Assembly (NCBI RefSeq): GCF_014161445.1
Contig: NZ_JABBXA010000017.1
Span: 124,001-188,000 of the forward strand
Source of the DNA: Microbispora sp. H13382
GTDB lineage: Bacteria; Actinomycetota; Actinomycetes; Streptosporangiales; Streptosporangiaceae
Direction: 5' to 3'
DNA length: 64,000 nt
The position numbers and the translations under genes are program-made. The stretch's first letter is position 1. Every line of letters begins with the position of its first letter. Shown piece after piece: positions 16,861-26,311 of this stretch. The notes beneath the pieces were generated by a model, which ran no database searches, had not been told where the DNA came from, and saw nothing but the letters and a program-made list of their open reading frames with translations.

Positions 16861-18549
16861 TCAGTTGAAGACGACCCTGAGTGTGAAGGCCGAGCCGTCC
16901 TCGCTGGGGGTGCCGCTCAGGCCGATCGCCCGCAGCATCCCGGCGTCGGTGCGCGCCTGACCCGTCAGGCCCTCCAGATACAGCTTCTCCAGCCGGTCGA
17001 GGTCGGCGTACACGGCGTAGGTGGCGTTCCCGGAGTCCGGGACGGCCAGGCGGAACGTCTCGCTCTCGCCGAGCGTGCCGCCTCCGCCCAGGGCGGCGGC
17101 GTACTCCTGAGTGCTCGCGATCACGAACCGTCCGTCGCCCTCGGCGGTGGCGATGTCGGCGGATCTCTCCATGCCGTTCAGATGGGTCTTCACCCGGTTC
17201 ACCAGGTCCTGCGCCTTGGCGGTGTCGGTCGTCAGCACGGCGCCCACGCGGGGCAGCGCGCCGTCCAGGTCCTGCTCGTCCAGGGCGAGCGTGAAGGTGC
17301 GGCCCAGCAGCGTCACGAGGTCGTCCGGCAGGGACAGGCCGTACTGCGCCCGCGCCCCGTCGAGGGTCTGCCTGAGCATCTCGCCGCCCGTGCCGCCCGC
17401 CGCCTGCTCGATCGACGGCCACTGCTCGCGCAGCATGTCGCCCAGGCCGGAGAACGAGGCCGCCGCGACCGTGGAGGCGGGCAGCTCACCGATCTTCACC
17501 GGCTCGGGCCGGACCTTCGTGGGCGTCCCGCCGCGGGTGATCCCGGCCAGTTCGGCGTAGTCGCCGGAGAACCGGAGGGCGCCGGCGAAGCGCATCCCCT
17601 TGATCTGCGGCAGCTCCAGAGTGGCGGAGGCGTCGGCCCAGCCGGTCTCGGCGACCTTCTCCACGTCCATCCAGAACGACAGCACGCCCTGCTCGCCCAG
17701 CGCCTTGAGGTCGTCGGCGAAGCGCGGGTCGCCGGACAGCGGCGCGGCCTTGACGTACTCGTCGGCCAGCTTCTGGCTCATCGCGATGACGGCGTACCCG
17801 TCGCGGAACGCCAGGCCGCCCTTCCCGTCGCCGAGGCCCAGCTTGCCGATGCCGGTCCGGGCCGCCGCCTCGTCCTTCACCTGTACGGCGAGTGCCCCGA
17901 CGGGGTCGCCGCCGTCGGCCGCCGGAAGCACGGCGAGGCCGACGCGGTCGCCGAGCCAGGGCTCGACGTCCCTGGCGTAGTCGACCTTGGCGAGGCCGGG
18001 GTCGTCCTTCCGCAGCGCGGTGACGAGCGCCTTGCGCGGGTCGTCGCCGCCGAAGGAGTCGCGGGTGGCGGAGAACTTGCGGGCGATGCCGAACAACGCG
18101 AGCTTCTGCCCGGCCGCCGGGTCGAGGTCGAGCCGGACGTAGGCCATCGCGTTCGCCGGCAGCACGTCCTGCGGCTGGGTGCCACCGCCGCTGAGCTTCG
18201 AGGCGGCCCACACCCCGCCGCCGCCGACCAGGCCGACGAACACGGCGGCCACCAGCGCGAGGATCCAGCCTCGCCCCCGTCGGGTGCGGCCCGGGGGAGA
18301 CGGCGGAGCGGCCAGGGTGACGGAGCCGATCTCCTCGGGCTCGGTCCAGGACGGCATCCGCACGGTGTGCGCCTCGCCCATGGGCGGGCGGGGAACGCGA
18401 TAGGCGACGGTGCGGTCGAGGTCCTGTTCGTCGCCGGGTCTCCAGGCGCCGGGCTGCCTGGGGCCGGGCTGCCTGGGGCCGGGCTGCCTGGGATCGGGCT
18501 GCCTGGGGTCGGGGTTCTGCGGGGAGGTGTCGGGGGACATGGGGCTCAC
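16861..18549 (-). CDS. DUF3352 family membrane-anchored protein
   Basis: A 562-aa protein with a cytoplasmic tail, one transmembrane helix (about 95-117, WILALVAAVFVGLVGGGGVW) and a large external DUF3352 domain (PANAMAYVRLDLDPAAGQKLAL to the end). The family is common in actinobacteria and of unknown function. The tail begins with four to five PRQPG repeats, then carries RTVAYRVPRP and HTVRMPSW, motifs resembling those repeated in the protein at 5568-6788. GTG 18549 or ATG 18540 could be the start; neither has a strong ribosome site. It sits between cysM and the thioesterase, where Mycobacterium has a rhomboid gene instead. Confidence 0.82.
   Translation of the reverse strand: MSPMSPDTSPQNPDPRQPDPRQPGPRQPGPRQPGAWRPGDEQDLDRTVAYRVPRPPMGEAHTVRMPSWTEPEEIGSVTLAAPPSPPGRTRRGRGWILALVAAVFVGLVGGGGVWAASKLSGGGTQPQDVLPANAMAYVRLDLDPAAGQKLALFGIARKFSATRDSFGGDDPRKALVTALRKDDPGLAKVDYARDVEPWLGDRVGLAVLPAADGGDPVGALAVQVKDEAAARTGIGKLGLGDGKGGLAFRDGYAVIAMSQKLADEYVKAAPLSGDPRFADDLKALGEQGVLSFWMDVEKVAETGWADASATLELPQIKGMRFAGALRFSGDYAELAGITRGGTPTKVRPEPVKIGELPASTVAAASFSGLGDMLREQWPSIEQAAGGTGGEMLRQTLDGARAQYGLSLPDDLVTLLGRTFTLALDEQDLDGALPRVGAVLTTDTAKAQDLVNRVKTHLNGMERSADIATAEGDGRFVIASTQEYAAALGGGGTLGESETFRLAVPDSGNATYAVYADLDRLEKLYLEGLTGQARTDAGMLRAIGLSGTPSEDGSAFTLRVVFN
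18451..18510 (-). repeat. Four 15-bp tandem repeats encoding PRQPG
   Basis: Units at 18451-18465 and 18466-18480 are identical; 18481-18495 and 18496-18510 differ by one or two bases. They encode a Pro-Arg-Gln-Pro-(G/D) spacer in the N-terminal tail of the DUF3352 protein. Confidence 0.85.
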
Positions 18550-18702
18550 TCACATACGTCGTCGTCAGGTACGCCGTGAAGCTAGGCCCGGCCGGTAGCG
18601 GCGCGCTTGCAGGCCGCTTGACCGCGAGCCGCGGGGCGGTCCGCCGGAATGCCACGCTAGAGTAATCACCAGAACAAAATTCGGTAGAGCGGCGAGGGGC
18701 GC

Positions 18703-19497
18703 ATGACCAAGTTCGACGAGGCGACGCAGGCCATCCGGGTCGACGACACCACCTACGACGTGTGTCTCGACGACGGATACTCCATCGGAGGGCCGCTGAA
18801 CGGCGGCTATCTCATGGCCGCGATGCTGCGCGCCGTGGTGGACGCCTCTCCGCACGCGCACCCGGTCTCCACCAGCGCCCAGTTCCTCCGGGTCGCCCGG
18901 CCGGGCCCCGCCCGGGTGCTCCTCGAGCCGCTCAAGACGGGCCGTACGGCGGCGATGACCCGGGCGAGGCTCGTGCAGGACGGCGAGTCGTTCATCGAGA
19001 TGCTCGTCACGACCGCGACGCTGGACGGGTCGGCGGCTCCCGACTTCGCGGACGGCCCGTCCGCCGTCATGCCGGAGCTGGCGGACTGCGTGCGCCTGCC
19101 CAGTCCCAAGCCCGAGTCGAACATGAACTTCGGCGCCCAGATGGAGATCGTGTTCGACCCGCCCACGATCGGCTGGCTCAGCGGCGAGCCGACCGGCCGG
19201 CCCGAGTCGCGGGCCTACTTCCGCCTTGCCGAGCCGCAGGACCCCGACCCGTACGTGCTGGCGCTGGCGGTGGACGCGCTGCCGCCGGTCGTGTTCTCCG
19301 CGGGGGCGCGGGGGTGGGCTCCGACGGTGGAGCTGACCTGGCATCTGCGCGCCCTGCCCGCGCCGGGGTGGCTGACCCTGCTCGGCGGCGGGCGGCTGAT
19401 CAGCGACGGCTGGTTCGACGAGGAGGTCGAGGTGTGGGACTCGGCGGGACGGCTGGTCGCCCAGTCCCGCCAGCTCGCCCGCCTCGGCCGGGGCTGA
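18703..19497 (+). CDS. Acyl-CoA thioesterase-like double-hotdog protein
   Basis: A 264-aa protein of the TesB-like thioesterase superfamily. The N-terminal hotdog contains the typical SIGGPLNGGYLMAAMLRAV helix and STSAQFLRVARPG. The C-terminal half repeats the fold and ends with WDSAGRLVAQSRQLARL, a characteristic closing strand of these enzymes. It likely hydrolyses acyl-CoAs in the cytoplasm; chain specificity is unknown. ATG 18703 has GAGGGG 4 nt upstream, and TAGAGT at 18658-18663 is a possible -10. It is divergent from the DUF3352 gene. Confidence 0.85.
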   Translation: MTKFDEATQAIRVDDTTYDVCLDDGYSIGGPLNGGYLMAAMLRAVVDASPHAHPVSTSAQFLRVARPGPARVLLEPLKTGRTAAMTRARLVQDGESFIEMLVTTATLDGSAAPDFADGPSAVMPELADCVRLPSPKPESNMNFGAQMEIVFDPPTIGWLSGEPTGRPESRAYFRLAEPQDPDPYVLALAVDALPPVVFSAGARGWAPTVELTWHLRALPAPGWLTLLGGGRLISDGWFDEEVEVWDSAGRLVAQSRQLARLGRG

Positions 19498-19513
19498 GCT
19501 CTGTCCCCCCCCC

Positions 19514-19608
19514 GCGGGGGCGCGCGTGGTGAGCATCGCGGGGCGCGCGTGGTGAGCATCGCGGGGCGCGCGTGCTGAGCATCGCGGGGGCGGCGCGTTG
19601 TGAGCATT
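19514..19608. repeat. Four tandem 23-25 bp repeats upstream of murI
   Basis: Imperfect direct repeats of GCGGGGCGCGCGTGGTGAGC followed by ATC occupy 19514-19537, 19538-19560, 19561-19583 and 19584-19608. Each contains TGAGCAT. They fill most of the gap between the thioesterase gene and murI and could be a slippage tract or repeated regulatory sites. Confidence 0.8.
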
Positions 19609-19637
19609 CTTACCCCGAGCGGCGGGGACCGTTCCCC

Positions 19638-19643
19638 TAACCT
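19638..19643 (+). promoter_or_regulatory. -10 box of a leaderless murI promoter
   Basis: TAACCT lies 8 nt before GTG 19652. The spacing suits a leaderless transcript. The tandem repeats end 29 bp upstream. Confidence 0.4.
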
Positions 19644-19651
19644 TGGGAAGC

Positions 19652-20482
19652 GTGCCGGACAACAGCAGGGCGATCGGGATCTTTGACAGCGGGGTGGGCG
19701 GCCTGACCGTCGCCCGGGCGATCATCGACCAGCTGCCCCACGAATCGATCTTCTACGTGGCCGACACGGCCCACCAGCCGTACGGGCCCAAGAGCATCGC
19801 CCAGCTTCGCGCGTACGCGCTGGAGGTCATGGACCACCTGGTCGAGCACGACGTGAAGATGCTGGTCATCGCGTGCAACAGCGCGAGCTCGGCGGTGCTC
19901 AGGGACGCCAGGGAGCGCTACGACGTCCCGGTCGTCGAGGTGATCCAGCCCGCCACCCGGCGGGCCGTGCGGGCCACGAGGAACGGCAGGGTCGGCGTGA
20001 TCGCCACGCGGGCCACCATCGAGTCGATGGCCTACCACGACGCCTTCGCCGCCGCCCCCGACGTCGAGCTGGTCGCGGTGGCCGCCCCCCTGCTCGTGGA
20101 GTTCGTCGAGCGGGGCGAGACGATGAGCGAGGACCTCATCGAGGTGGTGAGGGGATACCTCAAGCCGATCCAGGACGCCGGCTGCGACACGCTCATCCTC
20201 GGCTGCACGCACTATCCGCTGCTCACCGGCGCCCTGTCGTACGTCGCGGGCGACGGGGTGACGCTGGTGTCCAGCGCCGAGGAGACGGCCAAGGACGTCT
20301 ACCGCATCCTGCACGACCGCGGGCTGTCCAACGGCGCGGGCGAGCCGGGGCACCGCTTCCGGGCGACGGGCGACACCGAGCTGTTCGCGCGGCTCGGGCA
20401 GCGCTTCCTCGGTCCCGAGCTCCAGTCGGTGGAGCGGACCGCCCCCGGCATCGGCGACGTCACCGGCGTAGGGAGTTCGTGA
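19652..20482 (+). CDS. murI: Glutamate racemase
   Basis: A 276-aa enzyme supplying D-glutamate for peptidoglycan. The two catalytic cysteines are Cys75 in IACNSAS and Cys185 in LGCTHYPLL. The substrate loop DSGVGGLTV lies at residues 12-20 and the HQPYGPKS motif follows. GTG 19652 is chosen from the -10 spacing and homologue length; TTG 19643 is possible. The stop overlaps the next start (TGATG), and the order murI, MBL protein, rph, rdgB matches Rv1338-Rv1341, so this is a conserved operon. Confidence 0.95.
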   Translation: MPDNSRAIGIFDSGVGGLTVARAIIDQLPHESIFYVADTAHQPYGPKSIAQLRAYALEVMDHLVEHDVKMLVIACNSASSAVLRDARERYDVPVVEVIQPATRRAVRATRNGRVGVIATRATIESMAYHDAFAAAPDVELVAVAAPLLVEFVERGETMSEDLIEVVRGYLKPIQDAGCDTLILGCTHYPLLTGALSYVAGDGVTLVSSAEETAKDVYRILHDRGLSNGAGEPGHRFRATGDTELFARLGQRFLGPELQSVERTAPGIGDVTGVGSS

Positions 20483-21234
20483 TGAAGTTGACGATCATCG
20501 GCTGCTCGGGCAGCTTTCCCGGCCCCGACAGCCCGTCCTCCTGCTATCTGCTGGAGGCCGAGGGCTTCCGGCTGCTGCTCGACTTCGGCAACGGCTCGCT
20601 GGGCGCGCTCCAGCGGCACGCCGGGCTCTACGAGGTCGACGCCATCCTCCTGTCCCACCTGCACGCCGACCACTGCCTCGACCTGTGCGCCTACCACGTC
20701 GTGCGCACCTACACCCCGGACGGCCCGCTGCCGAAGGTGCCCGTCCACGCCCCCGCCGGCGCCTCGAAGCGGCTCAACGCCGCGTACGCGATGCCGGACG
20801 AGCCGGTGCTAGAGAACTCCTTCGACTTCGTACGGCTGTCGCCCGGCACCCGGCACGTCGGCCCGTTCGAGGTGACGGCCGCCACGATGAACCACCCCGT
20901 GGAGACCTACGGCTTCCGCGTCACCCATCGGGGCAGGTCCGTCGCGTACTCGGCGGACACCGGCGAGTCGGCCGAACTGGTCAAGCTGGCCCACGAGGCC
21001 GACGTGCTCCTGTGCGAGGCGTCCTTCCTCGACGAGCCGGGCCTGACCCCCGGCCTGCACCTGAGCGGCAGGCAGGCGGCCGAGCACGCCGCCCGCGCCG
21101 AGGCCGCCGCGCTCGTCCTCACCCACCTCGTCCCGTGGTACGACAAGTCCCGCATCCTGGAGGACGCCTCACGCGGCGGCTTCGGCGGGCCGATGGAGTT
21201 GGCGCGGAGCGGGGCCGTGTATGACCTAGGGTGA
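20482..21234 (+). CDS. Metallo-beta-lactamase fold phosphodiesterase (Rv1339-like)
   Basis: A 250-aa MBL-fold hydrolase. The two-metal motif is [12 protein letters not shown] (HxHxDH), with further ligands in [17 protein letters not shown] and [11 protein letters not shown]. Position between murI and rph, and size, identify it as the orthologue of mycobacterial Rv1339, described as an atypical class II cAMP phosphodiesterase. An RNase Z-like activity is the alternative suggested by fold alone. Its start overlaps the murI stop, so production is coupled. Confidence 0.87.
   Translation: MKLTIIGCSGSFPGPDSPSSCYLLEAEGFRLLLDFGNGSLGALQRHAGLYEVDAILLSHLHADHCLDLCAYHVVRTYTPDGPLPKVPVHAPAGASKRLNAAYAMPDEPVLENSFDFVRLSPGTRHVGPFEVTAATMNHPVETYGFRVTHRGRSVAYSADTGESAELVKLAHEADVLLCEASFLDEPGLTPGLHLSGRQAAEHAARAEAAALVLTHLVPWYDKSRILEDASRGGFGGPMELARSGAVYDLG
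21227..21232 (+). promoter_or_regulatory. -10 box of a possible leaderless rph promoter
   Basis: TAGGGT overlaps the end of the MBL gene and lies 7 nt before ATG 21240. This supports 21240 over GTG 21231 as the rph start. Confidence 0.4.
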
Positions 21235-21239
21235 CCCGT

Positions 21240-21956
<717 letters not shown>

Positions 21957-21973
21957 ACACCGAGGACGACAGC

Positions 21974-22576
21974 ATGAACAAGGTGGTCCTGGCCACCCGC
22001 AACGCCGGGAAGATCGTCGAACTGCGCCGGATCCTCGCCGACGCCGGTGTGCCGGTCGAACTCGTCGGCCTGGAGGCGTTCCCGCAGATCGGCGACGTGG
22101 CCGAGACAGGTCTCACGTTCGCGGAGAACGCGCTGCTCAAGGCGCACGCGGTCGCCTCGGCCAGCGGTCTGCCCGCCGTCGCGGACGACTCCGGCCTGTG
22201 CGTGGAGGCGCTGAACGGCATGCCGGGCATCTTCTCCGCCCGCTGGTCCGGCCGCCACGGCGACGACGACGCCAACCTCGACCTGCTGCTCGCGCAGGTC
22301 GCCGACGTGCCGGACGGCCGCAGGCAGGCCCACTTCGCCTGTACGGCCGCGCTCGCGCTGCCGACGGGTGAGGAGCACGTGGTGGAGGGCGCCGTGCACG
22401 GCTTCCTCATCCGCGAACGGCGCGGCACGGGCGGCTTCGGCTACGACCCGATCTTCGTGCCGGACGGCGAGACCCGCACGACCGCCGAGATGACGGCCGA
22501 GGAGAAGGACGCGATCAGCCACCGGGGCAAGGCGTTCCGCGCGCTCGCCCCGCTGATCGCCGAGGTCGTCTCGTAA
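21974..22576 (+). CDS. rdgB: Non-canonical purine NTP pyrophosphatase RdgB/HAM1
   Basis: A 200-aa enzyme that hydrolyses ITP, dITP and XTP to protect nucleic acids. The family signature is plain: LATRNAGKIVELRRIL at the N-terminus, ENALLKA, ADDSGLCVEALNGMPGIFSARWSG, and GFGYDPIFVPDG with the late EEKDAISHRGKA. It is the last gene of the murI operon. Confidence 0.95.
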   Translation: MNKVVLATRNAGKIVELRRILADAGVPVELVGLEAFPQIGDVAETGLTFAENALLKAHAVASASGLPAVADDSGLCVEALNGMPGIFSARWSGRHGDDDANLDLLLAQVADVPDGRRQAHFACTAALALPTGEEHVVEGAVHGFLIRERRGTGGFGYDPIFVPDGETRTTAEMTAEEKDAISHRGKAFRALAPLIAEVVS

Positions 22577-22622
22577 TCCCGCCGTAAGACCCCCGGGGGC
22601 GGACGGGCGTAGCGTTCGTGAC

Positions 22623-24311
22623 GTGAACGCAGCAGGCACCCGCATGCCCGCCTGGGCGGCCGCGCAGACCGGCCTCGTCGCCGGTGCGGTGGCGCTCGGG
22701 GCGGCCCAGATCGTCGCCGGCCTGATCGATCCCGGCGCGGCGCCGGTCGTCGCCGTCGGCGGCGCGGTGGTCGACGCCACGCCCGCCGGTCTCAAGGAAT
22801 GGGCGATCCGCACCTTCGGCTCCTACGACAAGGCGGTCCTGCTCGGCGGCATCGTCGTCGTGCTCGCGCTCGTCGCCGCCGGTCTCGGCCTGCTCGCCCG
22901 CCGCAGGGCGGCGTACGGCACGCTGGGCCTGGCCGTGTTCGGCCTCGTCGGCGCCGCCGCGGCGCTGTCCCGGCCGGACGCGGGGGTGGCGCACGTCCTG
23001 CCCTCGCTCGCGGGCGCCGCGGCGGGCGCCTGGACCCTCTCGCGGCTGACGCGCCGCGCCATGGGCAGCGGCGAGGAGGCCTACGTCGCCGCCAGCCGGG
23101 CCGCCGACGGGGAGAGCGCGCCGGCCACGCGACCGATCTCCGGCCCGGCGGGTGCCGCGACGGCGGACGAGGAGAGCCGCTCGGCGGCGCCCGGCCCCGC
23201 CGTGCCGGCCGTCATGCGGCCGGGCGCGGCGCCGTACGCCTTCGACCGGCGCAGGCTCCTGACGGGGGCGGCGACCGGGGTCGTCGTGGCGGGCGCCGCC
23301 GGTCTCGGCGGCTGGCTGCTGTCGGGCACGAAGGACGGCGAGATCGCCCGGAGGAACGTGGCGAGAATGCTGCCGCGCGCGGCGCGCCCGGCCGTGCCCA
23401 TCCCGTCCGGGGCGGACCTCCGGATTCCCGGCCTGACGCCCTTCGTCACGCCCGACGCCGACTTCTACCGGGTGGACACCGCCCTCGTCGTGCCGTCGGT
23501 GGACCCGGCCCGATGGACGCTGAAGATCCACGGACTGGTGGACAGGCCGGTCGAGCTGACCTTCGCCGACCTGCTCAAGCGCCCCCTCATGGAGGCGGAC
23601 GTCACGCTGACCTGCGTGTCCAACGAGGTCGGCGGGCCGTACATCGGCAACGCCCGCTGGCTCGGCGCCCGGCTCGCCGACGTGCTGCGCGAGGCCGGGA
23701 TCCGCCGTGAGGCCGACATGCTGCTCAGCGTCTCCGAGGACGGCTGGACCTGCGGCACACCGGTCGACGTGGTCATGGACGGCCGCGACGCGTTGCTCGC
23801 CGTCGCCATGAACGGCGAGGTGCTCCCGGAGGCCCACGGCTTCCCGGTCCGCCAGGTCGTGCCCGGCCTGTATGGATATGTGTCGGCGACGAAGTGGGTC
23901 ACCGAGATAAGGGTCACCCGGTTCGACCGGGACGAGGCCTACTGGACGCCGCGCGGCTGGGCGCCGCGGGGCCCGATCAAAACCCAGTCCAGGATCGACC
24001 TGCCCCGCGACGGGGACGAGGTCACGGCGGGGCGTACGACCCTGGCGGGCGTCGCGTGGGCCCAGCACCGCGGCGTCGACGCGGTCGAGGTGCGGGTGGA
24101 CGGGAGCCCGTGGCGGCAGGCGAGGCTCGCGGACGCCCCCGGCCCGGACACCTGGCGGCAGTGGTCGCTCGACCTCGACCTGACGCCCGGCCGGCACACG
24201 ATCTCGGTGCGGGCCACCGACGCGACCGGTTACACCCAGACCGAGGACGAGGCCCCGCCCGCCCCCGACGGCGCGACCGGTCTCCACACCGTCACCGTCA
24301 CGGCCCGCTGA
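22623..24311 (+). CDS. Membrane-anchored molybdopterin oxidoreductase, sulfite-oxidase family
   Basis: A 562-aa protein in three parts. Residues 1-150 hold about four transmembrane helices. A second hydrophobic segment at about 215-235 is preceded by FDRRRLLTG, which resembles a Tat twin-arginine signal. The external part has a sulfite-oxidase-type Moco domain, with the molybdenum-ligating Cys in TLTCVSNEVGGPYIG, GLYGYVSATKWVTEI, and a C-terminal Mo-co dimerisation domain (GVAWAQHRGVDAVEVRVDGSPW). The electron acceptor and substrate are not evident; no cytochrome gene is adjacent. GTG 22623 is the start. Convergent neighbours are absent, and it is probably monocistronic. Confidence 0.87.
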   Translation: MNAAGTRMPAWAAAQTGLVAGAVALGAAQIVAGLIDPGAAPVVAVGGAVVDATPAGLKEWAIRTFGSYDKAVLLGGIVVVLALVAAGLGLLARRRAAYGTLGLAVFGLVGAAAALSRPDAGVAHVLPSLAGAAAGAWTLSRLTRRAMGSGEEAYVAASRAADGESAPATRPISGPAGAATADEESRSAAPGPAVPAVMRPGAAPYAFDRRRLLTGAATGVVVAGAAGLGGWLLSGTKDGEIARRNVARMLPRAARPAVPIPSGADLRIPGLTPFVTPDADFYRVDTALVVPSVDPARWTLKIHGLVDRPVELTFADLLKRPLMEADVTLTCVSNEVGGPYIGNARWLGARLADVLREAGIRREADMLLSVSEDGWTCGTPVDVVMDGRDALLAVAMNGEVLPEAHGFPVRQVVPGLYGYVSATKWVTEIRVTRFDRDEAYWTPRGWAPRGPIKTQSRIDLPRDGDEVTAGRTTLAGVAWAQHRGVDAVEVRVDGSPWRQARLADAPGPDTWRQWSLDLDLTPGRHTISVRATDATGYTQTEDEAPPAPDGATGLHTVTVTAR

Positions 24312-24420
24312 CCGGCCCCTCGGGGGAAGCCGGGTCTGGAGTTGGGAAAACCCGCCGTGCCCCGGGCGGCCCGCCTCTACCATCGGCACGCTGATGTGCG
24401 CGAGGAGGGGGGCCAAGCGC

Positions 24421-26229
24421 GTGAACCAGGAGAGGGCGCGCCGGCACGCGAGGTGGCGGTTGCCGTCCGGTGTGTACAACCCGGTCGTGTCGGCCGACGG
24501 CCGGCGATGGCGGGATTACGAGCAGGCGGCCGACGCGCCTGCTCCTTCGCTCGAGGACCGCCGCCTGGACGTGCGGATCGCGGCGCTGCCGCTGGGCATC
24601 GACACCATGACCGACACCATCACCATGCCGGTGGTGCCGGCGGCGAGGAACGGCGAGATCGGGGGACGGGGCGGCCACGGCCCGGGGACGCCGACGGGGC
24701 GCCGCGGCGGGCCGCCCGACCTCCGGGAAGCCGTCCCCGTCGCGACGCCCGCCGACGCCGGGACCGGGGACGACGAGGATGGTCGGGGCCCGGAGGATGC
24801 CGAGGATCATGCGGACGTCGAGGCATCCGAGGATGACCGGGACGATCGGGACGCCCGTGATGCCGCTGATGCCCGTGATGCCCCTGATGCCCGGGACGCT
24901 CAGAGACCGGAGAACGGCGGGAACGTCGAGCGCGCCCTTGACGACGGCGAGGCGACGGGAGAGCCGGCGGCGGAGACGACCGCCGGGGAAATCTCCGGAG
25001 AGGCCGTTGGAGAGGCCGTAGGGGGGACCGCCGACGTCACGACAGATGGCGCGCCGTCGACCTCGGGAGAACCCGGCCCGGGGGACGCCGGGCCTGATCC
25101 GGGGGAGCCCGGCTCGCACGTCTCCACCCGTGAAGAGCCCGGCTCGGATGCCCGCGTCCGTGAGGACTCCGGCTCGCGCGCGTTCGCCCGCGACGAGTCC
25201 GTGTCGCACGCCCGCGCGTGGGAGGACTCGGGCTCGCGGGAGCCAGGCCCGGGGGAGCCCGGCCTGCGAGAGCCCGGCGACCTCGCGCACGCGGAGGAAC
25301 CCCCGGCCGCCGAACCCGAGGCGAATCATGACGGGGCCGACGTCGCCGGGCACGAGGACGCCACCGAAGACACCACCGAAGACGCCACCGGGGACGCCGC
25401 CGCGGACCCGGCCGGGCAGGACGAGTGGCGCGCCGAGACCGCGCCCGCGCCGAGGATCCCCGCAGCACAGACCGGCGACGAGCCGGCGCCCGAGGCAGGC
25501 CGGAGCGAGTGGCGCGAGGAGGCGTCCGGCGGCGCCGCGGACGACGGTCCGGAGACGGGCGAGCTCGCGGACGCCGACGACTTCTGGGCGGCCGTGCTGC
25601 GCGACGACACCGAGTGCGACTGGCTGGACGGCCCGGGCCGCCCGCGGCGGCTGGAGGAGACCCGCCCGTACGGCAGGCCTGGCGGCCTGGCCGAGGCGGA
25701 TCCGGACGGCCAGGTGAGCCTCGCGCAGGCGGTGAGTGGGCGCTTCCCGGACCCGCGCGGCACCTGGATCCGCCTGATCAACGCAGAAGGGCCGACGGAG
25801 GACGCGTTCAGGTCCAACAACGCCGTCGACTGCGCGCTGTCGGTGATGTCCACCTGGCACGGCGAGCCCGCGGTGGCGGCGCGCAGGCAGCCGGAGTACG
25901 ACGGGTCGGGCCGCCCGCTGCTGACCGGGGAGACCGGGGGCGTCGCCCGCGCCGAGGAGTGGCTCGGGCACCGGTTCGAGTACGTGGGCCACGGCCGCCG
26001 GGCGTACGTGGCCGTCGCCCAGCGGCTGATCTTCGGCGGGCACGGCGCCGCCGCCGTCCTCATCACCCGCTGGGCCGGGGGTGGCAGCCACGCGTGGAAC
26101 GCGGTCAACTGCCGGGGCGAGGTCCTGTGGATCGACGCCCAGCGGGGTCACATGGCCGTGGAACCGCCGTACGAGGACGTCACGGGGGTCTTCGCGGTGG
26201 TGATCGACCGCCAGGGCCGCCGCCTGTGA
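24421..26229 (+). CDS. Papain-fold toxin-like protein (glutamine deamidase-type) with acidic linker
   Basis: A 602-aa protein. The last 150 residues match the Tox-PL/toxin glutamine-deamidase papain fold: Cys471 in NNAVDCALSVMSTWHG, His557 in GGSHAWNAVNC and Asp572 in LWIDAQRG make an ordered C-H-D triad. The middle 350 residues are low-complexity, very acidic and repetitive (RDARDAAD, EPGSD, EDATEDTTED types), a probable disordered linker. The first 60 residues are basic (MNQERARRHARWRLPSG). GTG 24421 is preferred because GAGGAGGGG lies 10 nt upstream; ATG 24394 lies before that site. There is no signal peptide or recognisable export domain and no obvious immunity gene, so it may be a cytoplasmic enzyme rather than a secreted toxin. 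Confidence 0.78.
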   Translation: MNQERARRHARWRLPSGVYNPVVSADGRRWRDYEQAADAPAPSLEDRRLDVRIAALPLGIDTMTDTITMPVVPAARNGEIGGRGGHGPGTPTGRRGGPPDLREAVPVATPADAGTGDDEDGRGPEDAEDHADVEASEDDRDDRDARDAADARDAPDARDAQRPENGGNVERALDDGEATGEPAAETTAGEISGEAVGEAVGGTADVTTDGAPSTSGEPGPGDAGPDPGEPGSHVSTREEPGSDARVREDSGSRAFARDESVSHARAWEDSGSREPGPGEPGLREPGDLAHAEEPPAAEPEANHDGADVAGHEDATEDTTEDATGDAAADPAGQDEWRAETAPAPRIPAAQTGDEPAPEAGRSEWREEASGGAADDGPETGELADADDFWAAVLRDDTECDWLDGPGRPRRLEETRPYGRPGGLAEADPDGQVSLAQAVSGRFPDPRGTWIRLINAEGPTEDAFRSNNAVDCALSVMSTWHGEPAVAARRQPEYDGSGRPLLTGETGGVARAEEWLGHRFEYVGHGRRAYVAVAQRLIFGGHGAAAVLITRWAGGGSHAWNAVNCRGEVLWIDAQRGHMAVEPPYEDVTGVFAVVIDRQGRRL

Positions 26230-26236
26230 CGGCCCG

Positions 26237-26272
26237 CGCCCGGGTCACCCGCACGCACGGGTGCCCCGGGCG
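26237..26272. terminator. Bidirectional hairpin between papain-fold and FtsX genes
   Basis: A stem of 8 bp (CGCCCGGG) plus 6 bp (CACCCG), broken by one mismatch and closed by a 6-nt loop, lies between two convergent stops. It can terminate both transcripts. Confidence 0.65.
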
Positions 26273-26311
26273 ACCGACGCCCCGGCCCGTACGGAACCGG
26301 GGGAGCGGCGG

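Noticed and set aside
19514-19608. Tandem repeats considered as CRISPR or integron sites
   Set aside because: The units abut one another with no spacers, no cas or integrase genes are present, and they are not palindromic.
24298-26151. Long minus-strand open frame antisense to the papain-fold gene
   Set aside because: High third-position GC leaves antisense frames open. The translation is Arg/Pro/Ala-rich without domain features, and the plus strand has a ribosome site and a catalytic triad.
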